Assembly: GCF_009725165.1 (NCBI RefSeq)
Contig: NZ_WNZW01000001.1
Coordinates: 310,001 to 374,000 of the forward strand
DNA from: Paenibacillus woosongensis
Lineage (GTDB): Bacteria > Bacillota > Bacilli > Paenibacillales > Paenibacillaceae
Length of the DNA stretch: 64,000 nucleotides
Direction: 5' to 3'
Each line of letters starts with the position of its first letter. The stretch's first letter is position 1. The notes under the pieces are model-generated. The model was not told the DNA's origin. It was given only the letters and a program-made list of their open reading frames with translations, and searched no databases. Positions 53,090 through 62,410 of the stretch are shown here, one piece after another. The position numbers were made by a program, and so were the translations under genes.

Positions 53090-53203
53090 AGTACACCTCA
53101 TTCTTAAAGTTATATCCACCTGTTATTTATTACTTGATGATCAATATATGTGGATGCACTTGTCTGGGTTCTTGCCTAGACGTAACGCCTTATTCCATTC
53201 ACC

Positions 53204-53233
53204 TTGAAATAGAAGATACTTCAATGCTATACT
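53204..53233 (+). promoter_or_regulatory. Sigma-A promoter of winged-helix family copy 3
   Basis: TTGAAA (53204-53209), 18 nt, TATACT (53228-53233). Confidence 0.8.
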
Positions 53234-53257
53234 CGAACCAACGGACATGAAGCACTT

Positions 53258-53294
53258 GCCGCTTTGATACTTAGATGTATCGAAGCGGCTTTTT
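53258..53294 (+). terminator. Leader intrinsic terminator (attenuator) upstream of copy 3
   Basis: GCCGCTTTGATAC pairs with GTATCGAAGCGGC around a short loop, followed by TTTTT. It is the cleanest of the three paralogous leader hairpins; the gene starts only 26 nt later. Confidence 0.85.
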
Positions 53295-53319
53295 CATTTT
53301 TTAGGTTACAAGGAGGGGA

Positions 53320-53989
53320 TTGTACATATTTAAGAATAAATATGAGTTGTGGATGCACAAGCAAATCGAGCAGGAAAAGAATCATCGAAGACGCGAATTG
53401 TTGCAAAAAGGGTTGAGCCACGGGACCGTGGAAATGTTACGTTCCATCTGGTATCCAGTCGTCGGTAACTTCGATTATTTATATCCCGAATGGGAGGTCC
53501 GTGATTTTAATAACGGGTACAGGTATCTTGACTTGGCTTTTTTACCGGAAATATGAAGGGAGATATTGAAATTCATGATTACCGGTCGCATGCCCGAGAT
53601 TTGGACACACGCAGGTTTAAGGATCTGTGCCGCAGACAAAGTTTATTGTCTCTTGATGATTGGGTATTTTTGCCATAGCGTACTTGTCGATTCGTGAAGA
53701 ACCGGAATTTTGCAAGCAACTGATCTTATCGTTCATGGGAAAGTTTCTGTCGTTCGATGTGGATGCCCGATTGAATTGGATGGAAGCAGAAGCGGTTCGA
53801 TATGCACGCAGACTACTCAAGCCTTTTACGCCGAATGAACTTGCTGCACATCTTCGAGTTACAGATAGATACGCTCGAAGCGTATTACGTAGTCTGGTAG
53901 ATGCAAATCATTTAGTAGTTGTGGGCGGAAATATAAGATATCGGACATATCAGTTGAATGTTGGTGAGAGTCTGCGGAACTTGGATTGA
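53320..53989 (+). pseudogene. Nuclease-fold/winged-helix family copy 3, with two frameshifts
   Basis: Aligned with copies 1 and 2 the reading frame breaks twice. Near 53550 one G is missing after RYLDLAFLP, and near 53677 one base is missing before IAYLSIREEPEFCKQL. The central piece DIEIHDYRSHARDLDTRRF is in another frame, and Glu-x-Gln is Glu-x-His. The start is TTG 53320 where the paralogues have ATG; AAGGAGG lies just upstream. The winged helix FTPNELAAHLRVTDRYARSV is otherwise intact. Leader and repeats remain well preserved, so inactivation is recent. Confidence 0.85.
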
Positions 53990-53991
53990 GG

Positions 53992-54125
53992 CTAACGGAA
54001 CTAGAAGGCGTTATGCGGAGCAAAATGGACGAGAATAAATTCTAACGGAACTCAATTGCGTTATTAATGCAAACTACTTGTTTCTCACCTAAAATTGCTC
54101 GTATAGCGGCGCTGAGTTCCGTTAC
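53992..54125. repeat. Cluster of three ~24-nt repeats in both orientations (family 3)
   Basis: Units at 53992-54015 (+), 54042-54065 (+) and 54102-54125 (-). Consensus: (C/G)TAACGGAACT(C/A), 4-5 variable bases, GCGTTATT or GCCGCTAT. The first unit begins 2 nt after the stop of copy 3. The overall pattern TAACGga...CTATT/GTTATT is shared with families 1 and 2. Confidence 0.7.
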
Positions 54126-54383
54126 TTTGTAATTTGGCTCTTGTTCATAGAGATAAGGTCGCTCTGTTCCGATACGGTGGAGGTTTTTGATACGATGATC
54201 CATCATGGGATCTTCCAATCTTGATTCAACTTGCTCACGATGACCATTCGATGAAGACAACCTTAGCGGTAGATTGCAATGCCGTGCTCGTCCGTTCGGG
54301 GTTTTCATTCGGAGCAACTCATCCACTCCCTGCGCGCAGTCTGAACCCATGGGTTCGGCCGAATCGAAAGAACTCCATACAAA

Positions 54384-54415
54384 CAAAAAAGGCTAGCCAA
54401 AATGGCTAACCTTCT
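54384..54415 (-). terminator. Terminator of tRNA-Ala
   Basis: Minus strand GGTTAGCC-ATTTT-GGCTAGCC then TTTTTTG, directly after the tRNA 3' end. Nearly identical to the hairpin at 42302-42337. A perfect 14-nt palindrome GAACCCATGGGTTC lies further on, at about 54342-54355. Confidence 0.8.
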
Positions 54416-54423
54416 TCTCCGTA

Positions 54424-54496
54424 TGGAGTCTAGGGGGATCGAACCCCTGACCTCTTCGCTGCCAGCGAAGCGCTCTCCCAGCTGAGCTAAGACCCC
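54424..54496 (-). tRNA. tRNA-Ala (anticodon GGC)
   Basis: 73 nt without CCA. Acceptor GGGGTCT pairs with AGACTCC with the G3-U70 alanine identity pair. D-arm AGCTCAGCTGGGAGAGC, anticodon arm CTTCG-CTGGCAG-CGAAG with anticodon GGC, T-arm with GGTTCGATC, discriminator A. Confidence 0.95.
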
Positions 54497-54802
54497 GCAA
54501 ACGACTATTTCAGTATATTAAATTACTAGTTAGAAGTCAAGCTCTTTTTATTAGATTACTCCTTTCGACATAAAACGATAAAAAAATAATTTTAAACATG
54601 ACCTTATGCTCATGCCTGAAGTAATCCCTCTTCCTCCGTCCCATTTCATTCTCCTCCCAAAGTTTCATAACCTAACGATCTACCATAAAAGAAAAATAAT
54701 CACATATTCATAGGAATATATGCTCTTTGTGGGATTAATTGTATTCTGTTTTATCATCATAATGTACATACCTTGTTTTTTAAAATGAGAGGAGTGGAAG
54801 AA
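54497..54802. other. Non-coding spacer upstream of the propeller protein
   Basis: A/T-rich, about 300 nt. It must hold the tRNA promoter on one strand and that of the next gene on the other. I see no gene and no strong structure. Confidence 0.4.
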
Positions 54803-56611
54803 TTGTTGAAATCTCTGATCCGCAGCTCAAGCTTATGTTTTACTGTCCTGGTCATGTTAATGTCCGTCGTATGCGGGCTCCCCGGCTTCACACAGCATAG
54901 TTATGCAGCATCCGATAAGGAACAGACCGTTATGGAGTGGTCCATGGACTACGGAGCCCAGTCTTCCGGCAAAGGGGTCATCGCCACATCAGACGGGGGA
55001 TATTTGTTGTTGGGCGATATTTCGGAGCCTGGCTCATGGGGGTATCTGGAAACTATGGCTTACATTGTGAAGACCGATTCGGAAGGCAGCACGGAATGGG
55101 AGACGAAAATTAACTACTCCTCGAATGATCAAGCAAGAAATGCCATAGAAACACAGGACGGCGGTTACTTGGTAGCAGGAACGATCACGGATTACAGCGG
55201 CAAGCCTTACAGCGTAATTTACTTAGTAAAGCTGGATGCCCATGGCACCATTCAATGGGAGAACACCTATGACGACTCTTACTACTATAACAACCCGCTC
55301 TCGCTCATAGAGACAGCGGACGACGGGTATGCAGTTACCGGGTTTGGCGCGACCAGTGCCGGCATTTATTCCGCCTTTGTCCTTAGAACCACTGCCGAGG
55401 GCGAGCAGCTGTGGTATAAGAAATATTGGTTCGGGGACGACCAGGATTTATATGATCTCGTTCAGACTTCGGACGGGGGCTTTCTTGCGGTAGGCAGCTT
55501 AACAAGACAGAGCTATGAAACCGGGGATGTCCAAAATGCGCTGCTCATCATCAAGCTGGATCCCAAAGGAAATATGGAATGGAACAAGCAGTACCAGGAT
55601 AAGACGGCAACCTTTCTCGCCCATACCCTTATCCCCGCCAAAGACGGCGGTTATCTGATCGGGTATCGCAAAACCTCATTCGGTAAGGCCGCAAATATGC
55701 TGGCCAAAATCGACGCTAATGGCAGCATGTTATGGGAGAAAGCTTATCCCTCAGAATATTCCTCGGGGATCAGGACGTACAGCAAGCTGGTTCCCGCCGA
55801 GTACGGCTACGCCCTGCTCGGAGCTAATACAAAAGGGGACTACCCCAACGTTAGGAGGCAATATGCCATACTAACCGTTGACCATGAAGGCCAGGTGCTG
55901 GGCGATTATTTATACGAGGGAGCAACGCTCTCTAGTCATGGCGAAGGAGCAGCAGCTCTGGACGGCGGGTTTATCGTAACAGGCACGATCAAACGCGGCG
56001 ACATTTACAAAGCCCAGTTGAGCAAGCTGCCTAAGCCGCAAGAAACCGCTTCGCCCGAAGAGCGGACGCTGACAAAGATCTCTTTTGTGGAATTCGAGAA
56101 AAAAGTGCTCAAAGGCCATACCGCCCCTACCGTCATTCAGGCGGTCTATTCGGATGGATATTCGAACACTCTCTCGGCTGCTGCGCAATATCAAATCGAA
56201 GATCCGTCGATTGCGTCGGTTGACGGCCTGGGCCGGGTTACGGGAATCGAGCCGGGCAGTACGCGTCTTGTTGCAAGCTATCAAGGCCTTCAAGCGACCC
56301 TCTCGGTGATCGTACTGCCCGAGGATTCAGATGAACTCGAACCGGCTGGCTTCAATCTGGATTCCACCGAATATTCGCTGTCTATCGGAGACAAACTGGA
56401 CACAAGGACGTATATTTACGACTATTCGACCTCCAAGAGAACAGACATCACCCATCTGACCACGTTCAGAAGCGATAACCCGGAAATTGCCGACTACGAC
56501 GAGAATGGCGATCTCGTTGGACTCAAAGCCGGAACGACCAAAATTTACGCTTATTACAAAGGGAGCTATAGATCCGCAACCGTTCAAGTCGTACGCTCCT
56601 TCGTTCCATAA
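54803..56611 (+). CDS. Secreted beta-propeller-like protein with two Big2 domains
   Basis: About 602 residues from TTG 54803 (GAGGAG 8 nt upstream). A signal peptide (SSSLCFTVLVMLMSVVCGLP to SYA) is followed by seven or so repeats of about 55 residues centred on DGGYLLLGD, DGGYLVAGT, DDGYAVTGF, DGGFLAVGS, DGGYLIGYR and DGGFIVTGT, each with a Trp-rich strand such as STEWETKINY. These look like propeller blades. Two bacterial Ig-like (Big2) domains end the protein (SIASVDGLGRVTGIEPGSTR and NPEIADYDENGDLVGLKAGT). It has no cell-wall anchor motif. Adhesion or binding is likely; no enzyme residues are visible. Confidence 0.8.
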   Translation: MLKSLIRSSSLCFTVLVMLMSVVCGLPGFTQHSYAASDKEQTVMEWSMDYGAQSSGKGVIATSDGGYLLLGDISEPGSWGYLETMAYIVKTDSEGSTEWETKINYSSNDQARNAIETQDGGYLVAGTITDYSGKPYSVIYLVKLDAHGTIQWENTYDDSYYYNNPLSLIETADDGYAVTGFGATSAGIYSAFVLRTTAEGEQLWYKKYWFGDDQDLYDLVQTSDGGFLAVGSLTRQSYETGDVQNALLIIKLDPKGNMEWNKQYQDKTATFLAHTLIPAKDGGYLIGYRKTSFGKAANMLAKIDANGSMLWEKAYPSEYSSGIRTYSKLVPAEYGYALLGANTKGDYPNVRRQYAILTVDHEGQVLGDYLYEGATLSSHGEGAAALDGGFIVTGTIKRGDIYKAQLSKLPKPQETASPEERTLTKISFVEFEKKVLKGHTAPTVIQAVYSDGYSNTLSAAAQYQIEDPSIASVDGLGRVTGIEPGSTRLVASYQGLQATLSVIVLPEDSDELEPAGFNLDSTEYSLSIGDKLDTRTYIYDYSTSKRTDITHLTTFRSDNPEIADYDENGDLVGLKAGTTKIYAYYKGSYRSATVQVVRSFVP

Positions 56612-56669
56612 GTTAGAAGGGCCAAACAGCCTATACTAAAAAAATTGCCAAGCCATGTAAAAAAATATC

Positions 56670-56698
56670 TTGATTCCCTCGCAGCGTTGTAGTAAACT
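56670..56698 (+). promoter_or_regulatory. Promoter of the second leuA T-box transcript
   Basis: TTGATT (56670-56675), 17 nt, TAAACT (56693-56698), shortly upstream of the T-box stem I region. Confidence 0.65.
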
Positions 56699-56729
56699 AA
56701 CGTCAATATTCAAATACGTTGAAGAGGAA

Positions 56730-57008
56730 TAGTAGGATTGACGCAGGCGCCCAGAGAGCTGTTGGCCGGTGCAAAACAGTCGCAAGCCAAATCCGAACTC
56801 ACCTTGAAGTAGCTCGCTGAAATTGTATTAAAGTAGGTGGAGCCGGAGCCTAACCGTTACAGTAGGAGGATATAAGGCAGTGTCTCATTCGAGTACGCAG
56901 CCCGTATCCGGCAGAGTGCATACCGCAAGGTATGAATCAGAGTGGTACCGCGTAAGCTGACAACAGCCTTTCGTCTCTAAGTATTTATGGAGATGGAAGG
57001 CTTTTTTA
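56730..57008 (+). promoter_or_regulatory. T-box leader of the second leuA (leucine specifier)
   Basis: T-box AGAGTGGTACCGCG at 56939-56952, then terminator AGCCTTTCGTCTC/GAGATGGAAGGCT with TTTTTT (56965-57008). Stem I has GTTGGCCGGTGCAAAAC, and GAACTC at 56795-56800 gives specifier CTC (Leu), the same codon and context as the T-box of the first leuA. Confidence 0.92.
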
Positions 57009-57073
57009 TATTCCAAATACAAATAAGTTGTAAATTAATGAAGATCCAATACGAGGGAAAGGTGGTCATTGCT

Positions 57074-58777
57074 ATGAAAAATTTCAAAAAATACACCAGA
57101 GGTTATTTTATGCCTCCGCAAACGAGCCTGAAATGGACACAAAAAGAGTACATTACTGAAGCCCCTACCTGGTGCAGCGTCGACCTGCGCGACGGAAACC
57201 AAGCTCTGGTCGTACCGATGAATCTGGAGGAGAAGCTGGAGTTTTTCCAAGTGCTCGTCAAGCTGGGCTTTAAAGAAATCGAGGTTGGCTTCCCTGCAGC
57301 CTCCGAGACGGAATACACCTTCCTGCGTACGCTGATCGAGCAGGATCTCATTCCCGACGACGTAACAATTCAAGTGCTGACCCAGTCCAGAGAGCATATC
57401 ATTCAGAAAACGTTCGAGTCACTGAAAGGCGCAAAACAAGCGGTCGTACATCTGTACAATTCCACCTCCGTAGCCCAGCGCGAGCAGGTATTCCGGAAAT
57501 CCAAGCAGGAAATCATCGATATCGCGGTGACCGGAGCCGAGCTTCTGAAAAAATATGCGTCAGAAACCGAAGGCAATTTCAAATTCCAGTACTCGCCGGA
57601 GAGCTTCACCGGCACCGAGATCGATTTTGCGCTTGAGATCTGTAATGCCGTGCTAGACGTATGGCAGCCGACCGCGGACAATAAAGTCATCATCAACCTG
57701 CCGGCGACGGTCTCCATGTCGATGTCGCACGTCTATGCCAGCCAAATTGAATACATGAGCGATCATTTGAAATACCGGGATAACGTCATCCTGTCCTTAC
57801 ATCCCCATAACGACCGTGGAACCGGAATTGCCGATACGGAGCTGGCCCTGCTCGCTGGCGGCCAGCGCGTTGAAGGAACGCTGTTCGGCAACGGGGAGCG
57901 GACAGGGAACGTGGATATTGTAACCCTGGCTTTGAACATGTATTCCCACGGAGTTGATCCGAAGCTGAATTTCGAGAATATCCCGGAAATCATCGAAGTT
58001 TACGAGCGCATGACCAAAATGAAAGTGAACGAAAGACAGCCGTATGCGGGCAAGCTCGTGTTCGCCGCTTTCTCCGGATCCCACCAGGACGCGATCGCCA
58101 AAGGCATGAAATGGCGCGAGGAGCATGACTGCGAGCATTGGACGGTTCCTTATCTGCCGATCGATCCGAAGGATATCGGTCGCGAATACGAAGGAGACGT
58201 CATCCGCATCAACAGCCAGTCCGGCAAGGGCGGCATCGGTTATCTGCTGGAGCAGCATTACGGCCTGGATCTCCCGCCGAAAATGCGCGAGGATTTCGGC
58301 TACCGGGTCAAGAACGTCTCCGACCGGCTGGCGAAGGAACTGGTGGCGAACGAAATTTACGATATTTTTAAAGAGGTCTACGTCAACATCCAGTCGCCTG
58401 TCGAATTCCTGAATTACCGCTTCTCGCAGCACGATGATTACGAAACGACGGTTACAGTCAAGCAAAATGGTGAAGTCCAGGAAATCAACGGTGCCGGCAA
58501 CGGGCGGCTCGACGCGATCAGCAACGCCCTGCAATCGAAGCTTGGCGTCAGCTACAGCAATCTGGTCTACAAGGAGCATGCGCTTGAAGTAGGCTCCAGC
58601 TCCCAAGCGGTATCCTATGTTGGCATTACGGCGCCGGACGGTAAAGTCCATTGGGGCTGCGGCATCGATGTCGATATTATGACTTCCTCGGTCAAAGCGC
58701 TATTCAGCGCCGTGAACAATATGACCCAGGAGCAAAGCGAGCTGGTCGCTGCCAGTGAAGCCATATCCAAGAAATAA
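57074..58777 (+). CDS. leuA: 2-isopropylmalate synthase, long (LeuA type 2) form
   Basis: 567 residues from ATG 57074 (AAAGGTGG upstream). Same reaction as 4996-6528 but a different subfamily: N-terminal extension RGYFMPPQTSLKWTQKEYI, active-site SVDLRDGNQALVVPMN, metal motif HPHNDRGTGIADTE and VEGTLFGNGERTGNVDI, then the regulatory domain with EINGAGNGRLDAISNAL. This form is usual in actinobacteria and some Firmicutes. It has its own T-box and its own terminator, and no other leu gene nearby. It may differ from the short form in feedback inhibition. Confidence 0.93.
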   Translation: MKNFKKYTRGYFMPPQTSLKWTQKEYITEAPTWCSVDLRDGNQALVVPMNLEEKLEFFQVLVKLGFKEIEVGFPAASETEYTFLRTLIEQDLIPDDVTIQVLTQSREHIIQKTFESLKGAKQAVVHLYNSTSVAQREQVFRKSKQEIIDIAVTGAELLKKYASETEGNFKFQYSPESFTGTEIDFALEICNAVLDVWQPTADNKVIINLPATVSMSMSHVYASQIEYMSDHLKYRDNVILSLHPHNDRGTGIADTELALLAGGQRVEGTLFGNGERTGNVDIVTLALNMYSHGVDPKLNFENIPEIIEVYERMTKMKVNERQPYAGKLVFAAFSGSHQDAIAKGMKWREEHDCEHWTVPYLPIDPKDIGREYEGDVIRINSQSGKGGIGYLLEQHYGLDLPPKMREDFGYRVKNVSDRLAKELVANEIYDIFKEVYVNIQSPVEFLNYRFSQHDDYETTVTVKQNGEVQEINGAGNGRLDAISNALQSKLGVSYSNLVYKEHALEVGSSSQAVSYVGITAPDGKVHWGCGIDVDIMTSSVKALFSAVNNMTQEQSELVAASEAISKK

Positions 58778-58788
58778 CGTGAACTAAT

Positions 58789-58833
58789 CAAACAACCATG
58801 CTCCCTCGCGGGTGCATGGTTGTTTGATTTTTG
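58789..58833. terminator. Terminator after the second leuA
   Basis: CAAACAACCATGC pairs with GCATGGTTGTTTG, followed by ATTTTTGC. Probably bidirectional with the convergent helicase gene. Confidence 0.85.
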
Positions 58834-61800
58834 CTAGATCATCAGAATCTCGCGAATTTCTTCCTCCGTCAACGAGGACAGCGTCTCCTGCCCCGGCTGA
58901 ATGACCTCGTCGATCAGATTTTTCTTCTTCTGCTGCAGCTCGTACATTTTATCCTCAACGGTCCCCTGCGTGACCAGGCGAATGACGTGAACCACTTTCT
59001 TCTGCCCCATCCGGTGCGCCCGGTCGGCAGCCTGCTCCTCTACCGCCGGATTCCACCACAGATCGTACAAAATAACAGTGTCCGCCCCGGTCAGATTAAG
59101 CCCTGTCCCGCCGGCCTTTAGGGAAATCAGGAACACGTCCTTCTCCCCGTCGTTGAACCGGTTGCAGAGCTCCACGCGTTCTGCTGCCGGCGTACTGCCA
59201 TCCAGGTAGAAGAACGGCACGCCTTCATATCCCAGCTCCCGGCCGATCATGCCCAGCATTTCCGTGAACTGCGAGAAAATCAGCATCCGTTTACCTGCGC
59301 TCCGGCACTCCTCTACGATTTCCAACAGCTGCTCAAATTTCGCTGAGCTCCCGTTATAGTCCTCTACGAACAACCCGGGATGGCAGCAGAGTTGGCGCAG
59401 CCGGGTCAGGCCGGCCAGAATTTTAATCCGGTTCCGCTTAAAATCATCCTGATCCAGATGCTTCAGTGTCTCCTGCTGCAGCTTGGCCAAATAGGCCAGG
59501 TACAGCTTCTTCTGCTCGGGAAGCAGCTCGGAGGCCTGCAGCGTCTCGATTTTCTCCGGCAGCTCTTTCAACACATCGCTTTTTAACCGGCGGAGCAGAA
59601 ACGGACGAATCCGGCGGGCAATCGTCTCCCGGGACAATTCATTAAACTCCTTCCGCCCTGGGAATAGATCCGGAAACACCGCCTCAAAAATCGACCATAG
59701 CTCCTCCAGCGAATTCTCAATTGGGGTTCCGGTCAGCGCAAACCGGTATTTGGCGTAAATCGACTTTACGGCCTGCGCCGTCTGGGTTGTGTGGTTTTTA
59801 AAGGCCTGCGCCTCATCCAGTATAAGTGTATGGAACGACCTTCCCTCGTACAGATCAACGTCTCTCCGCAATAGCGGATAGGACGTAATGATAACGTCGA
59901 TATCAGAGGAATTTCGCATCGCCCGTCCCCGTTCCGTCCGGCTGCCGTCCACGATGACTGACTTGATGTCCGGAGCGAATTTTCTGAGCTCATTCTCCCA
60001 ATTGTACATTAGGGAAGCCGGCGCAACGATCAGAGCCGGGATATCCTGCTGGCGGATTTCCGGGAGCACCGAGACGATGAAAGCGATACTTTGCAGCGTT
60101 TTGCCCAGCCCCATATCATCGGCCAATATCCCGCCGAACCGGTAATGCGCCAGCGTCTTCATCCATTGGTAGCCGTATTTCTGATAATCCCGCAAGACGG
60201 CATCGAGCTGTTCTGGCACGGGGAAATCCAAATGATCAGGATTCCGCATATGATCCAGCAGGCGCCGGAGCGACTTGCCCAGCTTCACGTTACTGCCCGT
60301 CCCCGCATAATTCATGAAATGCAGTCCCCGGACAGCTGGCAACTGGATTTCTGTACCATTTAAATCGAATCGGCGGATACCTACCTCGTTCATGAGCTTA
60401 ACCATTTCCTGGAACTCACTGCTCTCTAACGGCAGCAGGGCGCCGTCCGGCATCCGGTAATATTTGCGTTTCTCCTCGAGAGCACTGAGAATATTTTTGA
60501 TTTCCGCCTCAGGAATGCCCTGCATCTCGAACTTGAATTCGAGCCAGTCTGTTCGCTCATCCACATCGATGCGAATTTGCGGCGGCTCATGCTCCGTATA
60601 CAGCCTGGCCTTAACCGCCGAGGTCGCATACACATGGACCAGCTTCTCCAGCTCCGGCAGGACACGGTACAGGAATTCGTATTCGTCATCCTCATCGTCC
60701 AGAAAATAGCCGCTCTCCGTTTGCGCAAACAAGCCGGTCTCCATCAGACTTAAAATCTGCGCTTCCTTGTCGCCATCGCGCATAATGATGCGGCTCTCGC
60801 CGCGCCGCTCATCATGGGGCGCTAACGGATTAAAGACGATGTCTCCGTATTGGAACTCGAGTCCAGCCAGCAGCCGATCTCTCACCCGGTCCAAATAAAG
60901 CCGGGCCGTCAGCGCTGCATGGACGATTTGTCCCGAAATCGCATCGCTCATCTGAACGGTGCCCAGCTTCCTGAGGCCGGGAACGACCTTCTCGATAAAT
61001 GGCTCCATCTGCTCTGCCGCAATATATATTTCCTGGCTTCGCGAGTAATACAGCATATGCTTCAGCTCGGACAAACGGCTGCATTGCTCGGCAGGCAGCG
61101 GGATCAGCTTATCGCCGGCCAGCACAAGCCCATACGCCTCCAAGACGACTAGCTCATCCAGCCCTTCGATCCGCAGCTGGTATCCTCCCGGTTCATAAGC
61201 ATCGAACTCGAAATGAAGCGGAATCCTGTCACTTGAAATTTCGAACGGATGCGTCCTTTGCTGCTCTCGCATAATGTATACCGCGGAATTCCCCGACAGC
61301 AAGGGCTGCAGCGCATCCCAGGCGAATGGCGGAACAAGCAGCAGCCGATCATCGCTGATCAGCCTGTCATACGCCGAATAGGAGCCCAGCTTGGAATTCG
61401 TCTCCTGATACATCCGCTCGTTGCGGCAGATTTGCTGCAGCTGGCGGATGACGACATCGTCCTGTGGCTGAAAGTAATGAAGCTCCGGCACATAAGTGAA
61501 ATGCTTGGAAAATTCATAGGGCTCTCCGCGTTCGACGCAATCGAGGAACTCGCGGATTTTTTGCACGATATATAACCGTTTCGTACCAACCTTGAGCTCT
61601 ATGCCGAATAAATGCTTCTGAGAGCGGTAAGGATGCAGTTTACAGATAATTTCAACCTCAAGCGGTGTCTTCAGATCCGCCAAATGATTAGTACGGACAA
61701 ATCGTCCCTGCTGCCTGTCATCAAATATCTTCAATATGCCCTTGGTCATACCCGTATCGCGCGCAGCCATCGAATCACGTCGGAATCTTGGCGTCATATT

Positions 61801-62199
61801 TGCCATCCCTGAAATTCTCGCGCCAGCAGGTTTTCCTGCTCGCAGTCCGCGTCCGCCGGCCTCGTCCATTTCCGTGGTTAAGCTGTAGGTACGGACGGGC
61901 TTTGCCCCATCATGCTTAAGATCGTGAACTGCAATTAATACCGCGGCAACATGGCCGCAATAATGATCGCTATTCCCGTACATAGGACATGAACAGTCAG
62001 CCTTCACATCACCGTCGCTATCGATGGCGATACTGACGCTATAGCTCTCGTTGCCCCGTACCGTCGCTGTATACGCTGCAGCTTCAGGATCGGTATGGTT
62101 TAAATACACCCGTCCAGCTTGAACGTAGATATTCCCTTGCTCAAAACCAGCCTTGCCGCAAAGCAATTTGATGACCCTAGTCGTCAACTGAAAGCTCAT
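58834..62199 (-). CDS. SWIM-domain SNF2-family helicase
   Basis: 1121 residues. A SWIM zinc finger near residue 76 (DCSCPMYGNSDHYCGHVAA) precedes a bacterial SNF2-associated region and then the two-lobed motor: Walker A DDMGLGKTLQSIAF near 695, DEAQAFKNHTTQTAQAV near 796, LTGTPIENSLEELWSIF, and in lobe 2 DLWWNPAVEEQAADRAHRMG near 1053. It is a double-strand DNA translocase of the Rad54/HepA superfamily, probably remodelling protein-DNA complexes; the precise role is unknown. It is monocistronic. Confidence 0.93.
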   Translation of the reverse strand: MSFQLTTRVIKLLCGKAGFEQGNIYVQAGRVYLNHTDPEAAAYTATVRGNESYSVSIAIDSDGDVKADCSCPMYGNSDHYCGHVAAVLIAVHDLKHDGAKPVRTYSLTTEMDEAGGRGLRAGKPAGARISGMANMTPRFRRDSMAARDTGMTKGILKIFDDRQQGRFVRTNHLADLKTPLEVEIICKLHPYRSQKHLFGIELKVGTKRLYIVQKIREFLDCVERGEPYEFSKHFTYVPELHYFQPQDDVVIRQLQQICRNERMYQETNSKLGSYSAYDRLISDDRLLLVPPFAWDALQPLLSGNSAVYIMREQQRTHPFEISSDRIPLHFEFDAYEPGGYQLRIEGLDELVVLEAYGLVLAGDKLIPLPAEQCSRLSELKHMLYYSRSQEIYIAAEQMEPFIEKVVPGLRKLGTVQMSDAISGQIVHAALTARLYLDRVRDRLLAGLEFQYGDIVFNPLAPHDERRGESRIIMRDGDKEAQILSLMETGLFAQTESGYFLDDEDDEYEFLYRVLPELEKLVHVYATSAVKARLYTEHEPPQIRIDVDERTDWLEFKFEMQGIPEAEIKNILSALEEKRKYYRMPDGALLPLESSEFQEMVKLMNEVGIRRFDLNGTEIQLPAVRGLHFMNYAGTGSNVKLGKSLRRLLDHMRNPDHLDFPVPEQLDAVLRDYQKYGYQWMKTLAHYRFGGILADDMGLGKTLQSIAFIVSVLPEIRQQDIPALIVAPASLMYNWENELRKFAPDIKSVIVDGSRTERGRAMRNSSDIDVIITSYPLLRRDVDLYEGRSFHTLILDEAQAFKNHTTQTAQAVKSIYAKYRFALTGTPIENSLEELWSIFEAVFPDLFPGRKEFNELSRETIARRIRPFLLRRLKSDVLKELPEKIETLQASELLPEQKKLYLAYLAKLQQETLKHLDQDDFKRNRIKILAGLTRLRQLCCHPGLFVEDYNGSSAKFEQLLEIVEECRSAGKRMLIFSQFTEMLGMIGRELGYEGVPFFYLDGSTPAAERVELCNRFNDGEKDVFLISLKAGGTGLNLTGADTVILYDLWWNPAVEEQAADRAHRMGQKKVVHVIRLVTQGTVEDKMYELQQKKKNLIDEVIQPGQETLSSLTEEEIREILMI

Positions 62200-62314
62200 T
62201 CCCCTGTTCCTTCCTATTAAATCAAGTTAGATTTCATTCCGGCCAACTACGAATATCTATATATGATAACAGAGTGCCAGGCTTGGAATCAAAGAAACTT
62301 GTCCACAAGTAAAA

Positions 62315-62348
62315 AAAGGTGCCAAAGTAAATTTACCTTGCACCTTTA
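62315..62348 (-). terminator. Terminator of the DedA gene
   Basis: Minus strand AAAGGTGC...GCACCTTT with an inner GTAAATTTAC palindrome, followed by TTTTTTT. Confidence 0.8.
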
Positions 62349-62410
62349 TTGACTAGGCCAGATGACATTAGCCTGCTTATATCCGTTCCCCGAATTCCGG
62401 CAGACGGAAC

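Noticed and set aside
42387..54423. Active integrative element inserted in tRNA-Ala
   Set aside because: The tRNA-derived ends fit, but no integrase, replication or transfer gene is present; I keep it only as a relic hypothesis.
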